A stretch of DNA of 10,061 nucleotides, taken from NCBI GenBank assembly GCA_023265735.1, contig JAHFSN010000039.1:1-10061 (forward strand), written 5' to 3'. The notes beneath the pieces are model-generated. The model saw nothing but the letters and a program-made list of their open reading frames with translations. It did not search any database and was not told where the DNA came from. Made by a program: the position numbers and the translations under genes. The DNA is from Spirochaetaceae bacterium. Its GTDB lineage: Bacteria > Spirochaetota > Spirochaetia > JABEVK01. Within the stretch, counting starts at the first letter, position 1; every line of letters starts with the position of its first letter. This document shows, piece by piece, positions 1 through 6,376 of the stretch.

Positions 1-266
1 TGCTGGCGCCGGTCGGCCGCGAACAGGGGAGCCAGGACGGCGGGGGTAGCCTCGACCTGATGCCTGAAAATGGAACGGATCAGGACACCGATGGGGTGGG
101 GGGTGGGTTCGCAGTCGGCCCGAAAGGGAAACCCCCCTTCCTGGGCACGCTGGGCGAGGCGATTGAGCTGGGTCGTTGTGCCGGCTCCGTCGATGCCTTC
201 CAGCACGAAGAAACCGCGAAGGACTTCTCGCCGCGCCGCCTGCGGACCGTTTTCTTTTTGGGACAT
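1..266 (-). CDS. tmk: Thymidylate kinase (dTMP kinase), N-terminal part, runs off the left edge
   Basis: Cytoplasmic enzyme that phosphorylates dTMP to dTDP with ATP for dTTP synthesis. Only the first 88 codons are present; the family is usually about 200-215 residues. Reading from ATG at 266-264, the order of motifs is typical: a beta-strand followed by the P-loop EGIDGAGTTTQ (residues 23-33), then CEPT (52-55, the usual EPG/EPT element that contacts dTMP), PIGVLIR (58-64) and FAADR (82-86, the DR element). The Walker A position that is normally Lys (GxxxxGK[ST]) is Thr30, encoded by ACA. I recall the same GxGTT variant in spirochaete Tmk proteins. The start has a GGAG ribosome binding site 9 nt upstream (complement of 276-279). 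It is divergent from the envelope cluster, with 17 bp between start codons. The family call is secure; activity of the K-to-T variant cannot be judged from sequence. Confidence 0.9.
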   Translation of the reverse strand, partial: MSQKENGPQAARREVLRGFFVLEGIDGAGTTTQLNRLAQRAQEGGFPFRADCEPTPHPIGVLIRSIFRHQVEATPAVLAPLFAADRRQ

Positions 267-271
267 TCGGG

Positions 272-277
272 TATACT
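272..277 (+). promoter_or_regulatory. Candidate -10 element for the envelope cluster, possibly giving a leaderless mRNA
   Basis: TATACT matches the TATAAT consensus at 5 of 6 positions and ends 6 nt before the GTG at 284, so transcription from it would begin at or next to that start codon. No good -35 box is seen 16-18 bp upstream (only a T-rich stretch at 249-259), and there is no extended -10 TG. No properly spaced ribosome binding site precedes the GTG, which fits a leaderless start. Transcription could instead come from further left, inside tmk. Confidence 0.35.
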
Positions 278-283
278 CCAGGG

Positions 284-529
284 GTGCGCTTTCGTTCGAC
301 AGCCTTCCTTATTCTAGGATTTTTTCTGCCCCTGGTCATCCAGGCCGAGCCCTTCGGAACGACGGAAATGACGGTCTACGACACGGATTTCCTGCCGGCG
401 CCCGAGGGTCCTCCTCCAGCGGACCCCGCCGTCCCTGCGGTGCCCCCCTGGGTGGCGCTGATTTCCGATCCCGATCCCGATCCGACGAATGTCCTCGTCC
501 CCATCCTTCCCCTGGAGCTTCCCTCATGA
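284..529 (+). CDS. Small exported Pro/Asp-rich protein of unknown function, first gene of the envelope cluster
   Basis: I do not recognise this 81-residue protein. With the GTG at 284 it begins with a good signal peptide: basic MRFR, a hydrophobic run at about residues 7-19, then likely cleavage after VIQA (residue 21). There is no lipobox Cys. The predicted mature part of about 60 residues is low-complexity and Pro/Asp-rich (PAPEGPPPADPAVPAVPP, then DPDPDP at 62-67 encoded by a short GATCCC hexamer repeat) and ends in a hydrophobic LVPILPLELPS. Its TGA overlaps the ATG of the ExbB-like gene as ATGA, so the two are probably translationally coupled. The frame stays open upstream to an ATG at 176, but that start would bury the signal peptide and overlap tmk antisense, so I prefer 284. 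Location and coupling suggest a periplasmic accessory of the motor or TamB system. It could also be a leader-type ORF that exists only to couple translation. Confidence 0.6.
   Translation: MRFRSTAFLILGFFLPLVIQAEPFGTTEMTVYDTDFLPAPEGPPPADPAVPAVPPWVALISDPDPDPTNVLVPILPLELPS
311..339 (-). promoter_or_regulatory. Candidate sigma70-type promoter for tmk
   Basis: On the minus strand, ATGACC (complement of 334-339) and TAGAAT (complement of 311-316) are separated by exactly 17 bp. They match the -35 consensus at 4 of 6 and the -10 consensus at 5 of 6. Initiation would fall near position 304 and give a leader of about 38 nt carrying the GGAG site of tmk. The promoter lies inside the signal-peptide coding part of the divergent small gene. 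This is a by-eye prediction. Confidence 0.4.
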
Positions 530-1098
530 TCGAGTTTCTTTGGGCCATGGGTCCCTTCCTCCTCCCTCTCCTTCTCCTCTCGGTCTATGGGGTGGGGCTT
601 ATCCTGAAAAAGAGCTGGGCACTTCGGGGGGCCAAACCCTTGGGTCCCGCCACGCTGGCGAGGGTCCTTGACGGGTTTGCTGCAGGCCGTGCCCCGGGGG
701 ACCTCCCGGCGGCGCACCCCGTGGCAGATCTCTTGGCCCATGCCTCCGAGGGGCCCAGCCTCCTTCAAGCCCGGGCGCAGATGCACGTTCTCAGCCTGGA
801 AGAGAGACTCTCGTATCTACCGGCCCTGGCGAACATTGCGACCCTGACGGGACTGTTTGGCACCGTTTGCGGTATGATCGGGGCGTTCTTTTCTCTGAGG
901 ATGGGAGGCGGGGCCGACCCGGGAGCCTTGGCGGGGGGGCTGGGGCAGGCCCTGGTGGCCACCGCCCTGGGACTGGTCACGGCCATTCCCAGCCTCACAG
1001 CCCACGCCATCTTCCAGCGGAAGGTCCAGCAGGTGGCCAGCCAGCTGGAGGTTGTTCTCGCGGTGCTGCTCGCGGGGGAGGCCCAGAAGGATGCTTGA
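526..1098 (+). CDS. exbB: MotA/TolQ/ExbB-family proton channel protein (ExbB/TolQ-like)
   Basis: Inner-membrane subunit of a proton-driven motor of the ExbB/TolQ type. The 190-residue protein has three predicted membrane segments: about 9-27, 102-123 and 137-160. Segment 2 carries the family signature GLFGTVCGMIGAF (109-121) and segment 3 carries ALVATALGLVTAIPS (142-156). Thr113 and Thr146 align with the channel-lining threonines of E. coli ExbB (T148, T181, as I recall). It is shorter than ExbB (about 244) or TolQ (about 230), mainly through a small cytoplasmic loop between segments 1 and 2. The ATG at 526 is chosen because it starts just before segment 1, has GGAG at 514-517 with 8-nt spacing, and overlaps the upstream stop by 4 bp. 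ExbB and TolQ cannot be told apart here, so the symbol is a family-level label. MotA is unlikely because the partner gene is ExbD-like without a peptidoglycan-binding domain. Confidence 0.85.
   Translation: MIEFLWAMGPFLLPLLLLSVYGVGLILKKSWALRGAKPLGPATLARVLDGFAAGRAPGDLPAAHPVADLLAHASEGPSLLQARAQMHVLSLEERLSYLPALANIATLTGLFGTVCGMIGAFFSLRMGGGADPGALAGGLGQALVATALGLVTAIPSLTAHAIFQRKVQQVASQLEVVLAVLLAGEAQKDA
1075..1081 (+). promoter_or_regulatory. Ribosome binding site of the ExbD-like gene, inside the ExbB-like gene
   Basis: GGGGAGG lies 9 nt before the ATG at 1091 and within the last codons of the upstream gene. It supports 1091 as the start and hence the 8-bp overlap between the two genes, rather than the in-frame upstream ATG at 1052. 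Confidence 0.6.
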
Positions 1099-1519
1099 TC
1101 CGCGGGCCAAGCTGAGAAGGTCGTCGGGCGAAACCCCCTCGCTGCTCCTTACGCCTTTCATCGACATCCTTCTCGTGCTGCTCTGTTTCGTCCTGGCGGT
1201 GAGCTTCCAGATCCGCGCGGCCATCGACGTCAAGCTTCCCGAAGCGGCGACGGGTCAGCTGCTGACCGACAGCCAGTTGACCATTTCAATTGGGCGCGAT
1301 TCCACCCTGATGATCCACGGCCGCTCCGTCACCATCGACGGACTCCCTGCCGTGATCCGGCAGACTCTGGGCGCCCTGCCCGCGGGAAGGACCCCTTCCG
1401 CCGTCATCCAGGGCGACGAACAGATTCCCTACGCCCTGTTGGTTCAAGTGATGGACATCCTTCGGGCCCAGGGGCTGACCGACCTTTCTCTCCTCACCGA
1501 AGCCCGGGGGAGGCGCTGA
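1091..1519 (+). CDS. exbD: ExbD/TolR-family biopolymer transport protein
   Basis: Partner of the ExbB-like channel. The family has one N-terminal membrane helix with a proton-carrying Asp and a periplasmic domain that contacts TonB or TolA. The 142-residue length nearly equals E. coli ExbD (141). A short cytoplasmic N-terminus (residues 1-17) leads to the signature LTPFIDILLVLLCFVLAV (20-37). Asp25 stands at the position of the essential Asp25 of ExbD and Asp23 of TolR. The periplasmic part includes LTISIGRDSTLMIHGRSV and PSAVIQGDEQIPYALLVQVM, matching the ExbD/TolR beta-strand and 'D..v.y..v..v.d' pattern, and ends near LSLLTEARGRR. It starts 8 bp inside the upstream gene and its TGA abuts the GTG of the next gene. 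ExbD versus TolR is undecided from sequence. Confidence 0.85.
   Translation: MLDPRAKLRRSSGETPSLLLTPFIDILLVLLCFVLAVSFQIRAAIDVKLPEAATGQLLTDSQLTISIGRDSTLMIHGRSVTIDGLPAVIRQTLGALPAGRTPSAVIQGDEQIPYALLVQVMDILRAQGLTDLSLLTEARGRR
1507..1513 (+). promoter_or_regulatory. Ribosome binding site deciding the GTG start of the TonB-like gene
   Basis: GGGGAGG sits 6 nt upstream of the GTG at 1520, which immediately follows the TGA (1517-1519) of the ExbD-like gene. Its spacing supports a GTG start here and fits reinitiation by the terminating ribosome. Confidence 0.6.
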
Positions 1520-2152
1520 GTGATCGTCCGGGGGGGACACCCCTGGCTGGTTTCCGCCGGACTCCACCTGGTTCTGGGCGCGCTGGTGCTGGTCCTGGTC
1601 TCCCTGAAGGTCACCTCCCATCCGCCGGCCCTGCGCATGCACCTGGTCGGCGGGCCCGCGGCAGCGCTCCCGGCCAGGGGGGGGCAGATCGCCGAAGTTC
1701 CTCTCACCCGGGCGTCGCCTTCGCTTCCCGCAGAGCCGACCCTCCCTGAGTGGCGGCCCATGGACTCCGGGTCCACGCCGGCGACGCCCGTGACCGTTCC
1801 CGTGGCCCTCGAAGAACTCCTGGGCGCCGAGGTTCCATCCCCCCAGGAGACTCCCCCTCAACACCCCACGAGCGGCTGGGGATGGTCGAATGCCTCCGGG
1901 GAGGGCTACGCTCCCCCGCCTCTGCCTCCTCCGAGCTTGACGCCGCCCCAAGGGGCCCGGTGGACCCTGATCATTTCGGTTCCGCCAGGTGGAGGGGGAG
2001 CTACAGCGATTGACGGACTCGATTCGGGCCATCCCTCCCTAGACCGTTGGCTCGAGAACTATCTGCGCACCGTCTCCTTCCCTTCGAGTCCCGACGGAGG
2101 TGCCTACCAGACCCGATGGCATCTTCTTCTCGAAGCAGGAAAGCCCCAATGA
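1520..2152 (+). CDS. TonB/TolA-like energy transducer with divergent C-terminal domain
   Basis: Predicted third component of the proton-driven motor, anchored in the inner membrane and reaching across the periplasm. The 210-residue protein has a short N-terminus, one membrane helix (about 10-29) containing Ser12 and His16 with the S-x3-H spacing of the TonB (S16/H20) and TolA transmembrane motif, then a Pro-rich spacer (about 45-145, with PPPLPPPSLTPP at 132-143). The C-terminal domain (about 146-207) follows the TonB fold order: strand WTLIISVPPGGG, an SG-x3-LD element (SGHPSLD, 169-175), a helix, then FP and a last strand RWHLLLEAG. The overall length is close to E. coli TonB (239). It uses a GTG start directly after the exbD stop and overlaps the TamB ATG by 4 bp. 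No TonB-dependent receptor gene is near, so its outer-membrane partner is unknown. The TM motif and context make the class likely; TonB versus TolA is open. Confidence 0.75.
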   Translation: MIVRGGHPWLVSAGLHLVLGALVLVLVSLKVTSHPPALRMHLVGGPAAALPARGGQIAEVPLTRASPSLPAEPTLPEWRPMDSGSTPATPVTVPVALEELLGAEVPSPQETPPQHPTSGWGWSNASGEGYAPPPLPPPSLTPPQGARWTLIISVPPGGGGATAIDGLDSGHPSLDRWLENYLRTVSFPSSPDGGAYQTRWHLLLEAGKPQ

Positions 2153-5100
2153 AGGACTTTCTCCGTTCCTGGTGGAGGGTGAGCCTGGGCTTGGCGCTCT
2201 TGGTCACCGCCCTGGCAACCACCCCTGGCCTCTGGCAGCGTTTCAACGCCTCGATCCAGCATCAGCGAGACCTCGTGTGGGCCAGGCTCGAGGCGGCGGT
2301 GGGACAGAAGATCGCCTATGATCGGATCGCTCCCACGGTGCTTTCGGCCCTGGACTTCCAGAATGTCCGCCTGCTGGCCGACAACGGGGATACGGTCCTC
2401 AAGGCGGCTTCCCTCCGTTTCGCGTGGGATTGGTCCCTGGTCTTTCAGGGCCGCTTCGCCGAGGCGCTGCGCCGGGTCCAGTTGGTCAATGCGACACTTA
2501 ACCTCGATGCGACGCGAGACGCGGCCCTGATCGCGCGGACAAGGGCCATGCTGGAAGGTCTCGCCGAACAGGGGGTCCTGGTGGCGGGTCTCAGGTTGGA
2601 AGCGTTCAACCTTATGGCCCGGTGGACCGATGGAAACCGATCCGCAACGCTTCAGAGGGTCTTCTTCACCCTCGAGCCCAAGCAGGAGGAATGGGGCCTG
2701 CGGTACCGGGGCTGGGTCACCGCCGAGGACCGTTCCGCGGGGCTTCAGTACGTCTCAATGACCGTAAGGGGAGACCTGAGAAGCGACCTCCTCTTTCAGA
2801 ACCTCAGCCTCAAGACATCGGTGACCCAGGGAACCTCCACGTGGTTTGACCTGGAACCCGTTACTGTGCAGGTCAACGTCAATCCGGACAAGATCAGCAT
2901 TGTGAAGGTCGCGGACCGGGTTCCCCTCGATTTCCGCGCCGACCAGGACCGGGCTTCCGGGACCTGGACGCTCAAGGGGCAGGCCGAGAGCTTCCGCCCG
3001 GCCTCCCTGGTCCATGCCCGGGGCACCCAGCCCTGGCGAGGCTACGCCGAGGGAGTGTTCACGGGATCGTTCTCGTACGAAGTGGGGGGGCACGCCGAGG
3101 CGGAAGGGGTGGTTTCCTGGCCTTCCGGGGTTTTGCCCGAGCCCTTCTCCCGGGAAGCGGTCCAGGTGACGGGGGGAATCGCGGCCGACGGATCCTCGGT
3201 TCGGCTCCACTCCTTGCGGGTGGACTCCACGTCGGTGGCCCTCGATTTTGATGGAAGCCTTGACCTGAAGTCGGGCTTGCCCGATGGAACCCTCCGTCTC
3301 GAACGCTGGTCAGTGGCGGGGGCGGGGGAGGCCGGGGGTGACCTGCAGATGAGCCGAACCCAGCAGCACGTGGAGTTCGCCGGCAATGAGCTTCGCTGGA
3401 ACGCCTTGGGGCTGGTTCAGCCCCGCGGGTGGGTGCAGCGCACGGAGTCGGGCTGGTCCTTTGAGGTGTCCGGTGGCTGGAAGGGGAGCCCTGGAAGCAC
3501 GGTCGCCACTCAGGGTTCCTTCCAGACGCGGGATTCCCGGTGGGCCGTCTCGGTGTCTGCAACGTCCATCTCCGTGGACAGCGTCGCTGCCGAGGTTTCG
3601 CGGTACCAAACGGACCTCACGGTGCCGAAGGCCCTCCTCGGCCTCCATTTCGACCTGTCTGTAACGGCCGAGGGCGCGTCTTCGGACATCCTTGCCGCCG
3701 ATTCGTCCTACGTCTTTTTTGATCCTGACCAGGTGAACCGCCGCATCTCGGGTACCGCCGGGTGGCGGAACCGCCGGCTCGACGTGGCCATCCAGTCCCT
3801 TCGCTGGGGGGATGTTCAGACCTCGGGCAGCCTCTCCGCCGAAATTCCGCCCGACGGGCCCGTCGACTGGAGCCTGGGCGCCAAGGTCCTGAACTGGAAC
3901 GTGGCCCTTGTGGGAACTTACGACCGCAAGAACCACACGGCGGTCTTTTCCGGCACTCCGGGGATCGAAGGCGACCTGCGGGAGGATGCCGGCCTCTGGA
4001 AGGTCAGGCTGGCCCTAGCACCCCTGGCCGTGGCCCAGGGGTGGTCCGTGGCCTTCCGGGGAAGAGGAGAACTGGGGGCCGCTTCGTGGACGGTGGAAGC
4101 CGACCAGCTGACGGTCCAGGGTCAGTACCCTTGGAGCCACGAACCCTTCACAGTCAGGTCCAGGGCGGAAATCGATCCCGAGAATTTCGTTCTGAACGAT
4201 CTCGGCTGGTCCGACTCCCAGGGAACTCTCACAGGAACCCTGAAGACCTCGTGGTCCTCGGGATTTGAGAAGCCCTGGGCCGGAACGCTCTCTCTGAACA
4301 CCCCCAACAATGCCAAGGAATCGGTCCTCGCCGATTGGGTCGGTACGGCCCCCGACCGTTGGCACGTGAACCTCAGGTCCTCGGGCCTTGACCTCTCTCG
4401 GGCCGGAATCGCGGGCCTCAAGGGAAGGCTTGGCCTGACGGCGGTGGCCGACTGGCGCGGATGGGAGGCCGTTTGGTCGGCCCAGGCGGCCTTCAGCCAG
4501 GCCCAGTACGGCGATTCGCCCCTGGGGTTTCGGGCCGCCCTTTCGGGGTCCGGCCACCATCTTTCGGTTCGCAACTTGAGCCTCTCGGTGAATCCCGTCC
4601 GGGTTTCCGACGGCAACTTCGACCTCGACCTTGACCGGCGAACCTGGCAGGCGACCCTGGGCACAGCGCTCCGCATCGGCGGCAGCGACTGGGAAACCCA
4701 ATGGAAAGCCTCGGGAACCGCCAGCGCCCCGGGGACTCCTTGGAAGACGGCTTTCCAACTGAAGGCCTCCCGGAACACCTGGGCGAAGAGAGGATTCGCC
4801 GACTGGGGATTCTCGGGATTCGCGGGAGACTCCGGCTGGGGAGGTGTCACCGACGATGGGGGCCTTTCGGGTGAGGGTACCAAGGAGGGAACCTTTGAGG
4901 TCAAGGCCCGGGCGCCGCTGCCCATCCAGGGGGAACTCTCGGGAACCTGGCGCGGTGACCTGTTCGATGTGGCCGTCCGAAACTTCCGGGCGGACCTCCT
5001 CTTGGCCCGGGATTTCGTGGACTCAAAGATCTTTACGCTGAAAGCGGGTGTCGCCGAGGGGGACCTCCATCTGCAGGGGTCCCCTGCGGATCCCGACGTC

Positions 5101-6360
5101 ACGGGGACCCTCGTTCTCAGGGGACTCGAGATGGAGACCATCTATGTCAGGTATCCCCTCAGGGTGATCGATGCTCCGGTCTTTTTTGATGGCCACGTGG
5201 TCAGAATTCCGGAGCAGAACGTGGGACCGAAGGGGCAGGGCTGGCTCATCTCGGCGGTTGCCCGGCTAGACCACCTTCTCCCCGAGGAATATCAGATTGA
5301 CATCCGGACTGACCCCCTGTCGACGGTGCCGGCCAGCTATCAGGCGAACGGCATCTCGGCCGAAGGCAATACCAGCGGCGTGTTCCAGATCAAGGGCAAC
5401 ACCCAGCAGGTGACCCTCGGCGGACGGCTGACCATGAATGACACCTCCATCATTCTGAAGGATACGGCAGCGGCCAATGCCCCCGATCCCCTGGACTATA
5501 ACGTCGACCTGACCCTGGTCACGGGACGAAAGGTCGAATTTCTCTGGCCCAACCGCTCCCTTCCCTTGATCCGCGGTGTCTCGGACTCGGGACAAGTCCT
5601 GACGATCAAGGCCAACCAAGTTGCATCGACCTGGTCGATTAACGGGAAGCTTGCCCTGAAGACGGGCGAAATCAACTATCTGAACCGGACCTTCCTCCTC
5701 AGACAGGGCCTCCTGGTCTTCCAGGAGAACCAGTCACGGTTTGATCCCCAGATTTCTCTGCGGGCCGAGTGGAGAATCCAAGACGAATCGGGACCCGTGA
5801 TCGTCATCCTAAGGGCAGACGGGTCCCTGGCCAAGTTCTCACCACGCTTTGAGTCGAGCCCCTACGTCAGTCCGGCCGTCCTCCAGCAGCTGCTGGGAAC
5901 GTCGTCGCCGGCCCAGACTGGGGACAACCCCAATAGCGGGAGCCTGGGCACGGCCCTGTCCATGGCCTCTGAGGTCGGGGCCAGCGTCCTCCTGACCCCG
6001 GTGGAGGAATCCATCCGGAGGGCGCTGGGCCTTGACCTCTTCAGCGTGCAGACCCAGATCCTGAAAAGGCCCTTTTTGGGCCGAAATGACTCTCCGAATG
6101 CTGTGGATTATCTTGACAACACTCGCCTGTTTTTCGGAAAGTATATCGGCGACGATCTCTTCGCTCAGGGTACCCTGGCTTTTTATCAGGGCGTTGTCGA
6201 TACGGCGCAGTCTTCTCAGGCAGTGAGGGTCGATCCAGAGGTCGAAATGGACCTGCAGACGCCGTTTTTTGCGCTGAACTGGACCCTGTTGCTTCCGCAC
6301 CCCACGACATACTTTGTCATGGACAATACGGTTACCCTGAGATGGAATTGGAGTTATTGA
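2149..6360 (+). CDS. tamB: TamB-family (DUF490, AsmA-like) translocation/assembly module protein
   Basis: Very large envelope protein (1403 residues; E. coli TamB about 1259), anchored in the inner membrane and predicted to span the periplasm as a long beta-rich groove. Relatives are tied to TamA/BamA-assisted outer-membrane protein assembly and to phospholipid transport to the outer membrane. A membrane anchor (about 8-24) is followed by an AsmA-like start (LEAAVGQKIAYDRIAP, then DFQNVRL) and about 900 residues of repeating amphipathic strands. The TamB C-terminal domain begins near residue 985 and has YLNRTF (1177-1182), GLLVFQ, and LGLDLF (1293-1298). It ends WNWSY, an outer-membrane-strand-like terminal aromatic. 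The ATG at 2149 is preferred over in-frame ATGs at 2047 and 2116 because it places the anchor at the N-terminus, has AGGA 8 nt upstream, and gives an ATGA overlap with the preceding gene. Tandem stops (TGATGA) end it. Confidence 0.88.
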   Translation: MKDFLRSWWRVSLGLALLVTALATTPGLWQRFNASIQHQRDLVWARLEAAVGQKIAYDRIAPTVLSALDFQNVRLLADNGDTVLKAASLRFAWDWSLVFQGRFAEALRRVQLVNATLNLDATRDAALIARTRAMLEGLAEQGVLVAGLRLEAFNLMARWTDGNRSATLQRVFFTLEPKQEEWGLRYRGWVTAEDRSAGLQYVSMTVRGDLRSDLLFQNLSLKTSVTQGTSTWFDLEPVTVQVNVNPDKISIVKVADRVPLDFRADQDRASGTWTLKGQAESFRPASLVHARGTQPWRGYAEGVFTGSFSYEVGGHAEAEGVVSWPSGVLPEPFSREAVQVTGGIAADGSSVRLHSLRVDSTSVALDFDGSLDLKSGLPDGTLRLERWSVAGAGEAGGDLQMSRTQQHVEFAGNELRWNALGLVQPRGWVQRTESGWSFEVSGGWKGSPGSTVATQGSFQTRDSRWAVSVSATSISVDSVAAEVSRYQTDLTVPKALLGLHFDLSVTAEGASSDILAADSSYVFFDPDQVNRRISGTAGWRNRRLDVAIQSLRWGDVQTSGSLSAEIPPDGPVDWSLGAKVLNWNVALVGTYDRKNHTAVFSGTPGIEGDLREDAGLWKVRLALAPLAVAQGWSVAFRGRGELGAASWTVEADQLTVQGQYPWSHEPFTVRSRAEIDPENFVLNDLGWSDSQGTLTGTLKTSWSSGFEKPWAGTLSLNTPNNAKESVLADWVGTAPDRWHVNLRSSGLDLSRAGIAGLKGRLGLTAVADWRGWEAVWSAQAAFSQAQYGDSPLGFRAALSGSGHHLSVRNLSLSVNPVRVSDGNFDLDLDRRTWQATLGTALRIGGSDWETQWKASGTASAPGTPWKTAFQLKASRNTWAKRGFADWGFSGFAGDSGWGGVTDDGGLSGEGTKEGTFEVKARAPLPIQGELSGTWRGDLFDVAVRNFRADLLLARDFVDSKIFTLKAGVAEGDLHLQGSPADPDVTGTLVLRGLEMETIYVRYPLRVIDAPVFFDGHVVRIPEQNVGPKGQGWLISAVARLDHLLPEEYQIDIRTDPLSTVPASYQANGISAEGNTSGVFQIKGNTQQVTLGGRLTMNDTSIILKDTAAANAPDPLDYNVDLTLVTGRKVEFLWPNRSLPLIRGVSDSGQVLTIKANQVASTWSINGKLALKTGEINYLNRTFLLRQGLLVFQENQSRFDPQISLRAEWRIQDESGPVIVILRADGSLAKFSPRFESSPYVSPAVLQQLLGTSSPAQTGDNPNSGSLGTALSMASEVGASVLLTPVEESIRRALGLDLFSVQTQILKRPFLGRNDSPNAVDYLDNTRLFFGKYIGDDLFAQGTLAFYQGVVDTAQSSQAVRVDPEVEMDLQTPFFALNWTLLLPHPTTYFVMDNTVTLRWNWSY

Positions 6361-6366
6361 TGACCG

Positions 6367-6371
6367 AGGAG
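6367..6371 (+). promoter_or_regulatory. Ribosome binding site of bamA
   Basis: AGGAG lies in the 16-bp gap after tamB, 5 nt before the ATG at 6377, and fixes that start. There is no room for a separate promoter in this gap, which supports co-transcription with tamB. Confidence 0.65.
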
Positions 6372-6376
6372 ACTGA

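Noticed and set aside
465..484. Short tandem repeat (GATCCC-type hexamer, three copies)
   Set aside because: Too short to be a functional repeat array. It simply encodes the DPDPDP run of the small protein.
70..525. In-frame N-terminal extension of the ExbB-like gene back to ATG 70
   Set aside because: It would overlap tmk and the small gene, encode Arg/Gly/Ser-rich non-family sequence, and bury membrane segment 1. ATG 526 has a ribosome binding site and stop overlap.
526..1519. Flagellar stator MotA/MotB reading of the channel pair
   Set aside because: The second gene is only 142 residues with an ExbD/TolR periplasmic domain and no OmpA-like peptidoglycan-binding domain, and a TonB-like gene follows.
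2047..2148. Earlier TamB starts at ATG 2047 or 2116
   Set aside because: They add a basic, non-hydrophobic stretch before the membrane anchor and lack good ribosome binding sites. ATG 2149 has AGGA upstream and the ATGA overlap.
4122..5141. Long antisense ORF (339 codons) opposite tamB
   Set aside because: Its protein is Arg/Ser/Pro-rich low-complexity with no domain, and lies wholly opposite a well-supported gene. It is a by-product of high GC, as are the antisense frames at 1286-2032, 3310-3936 and 4015-4758.
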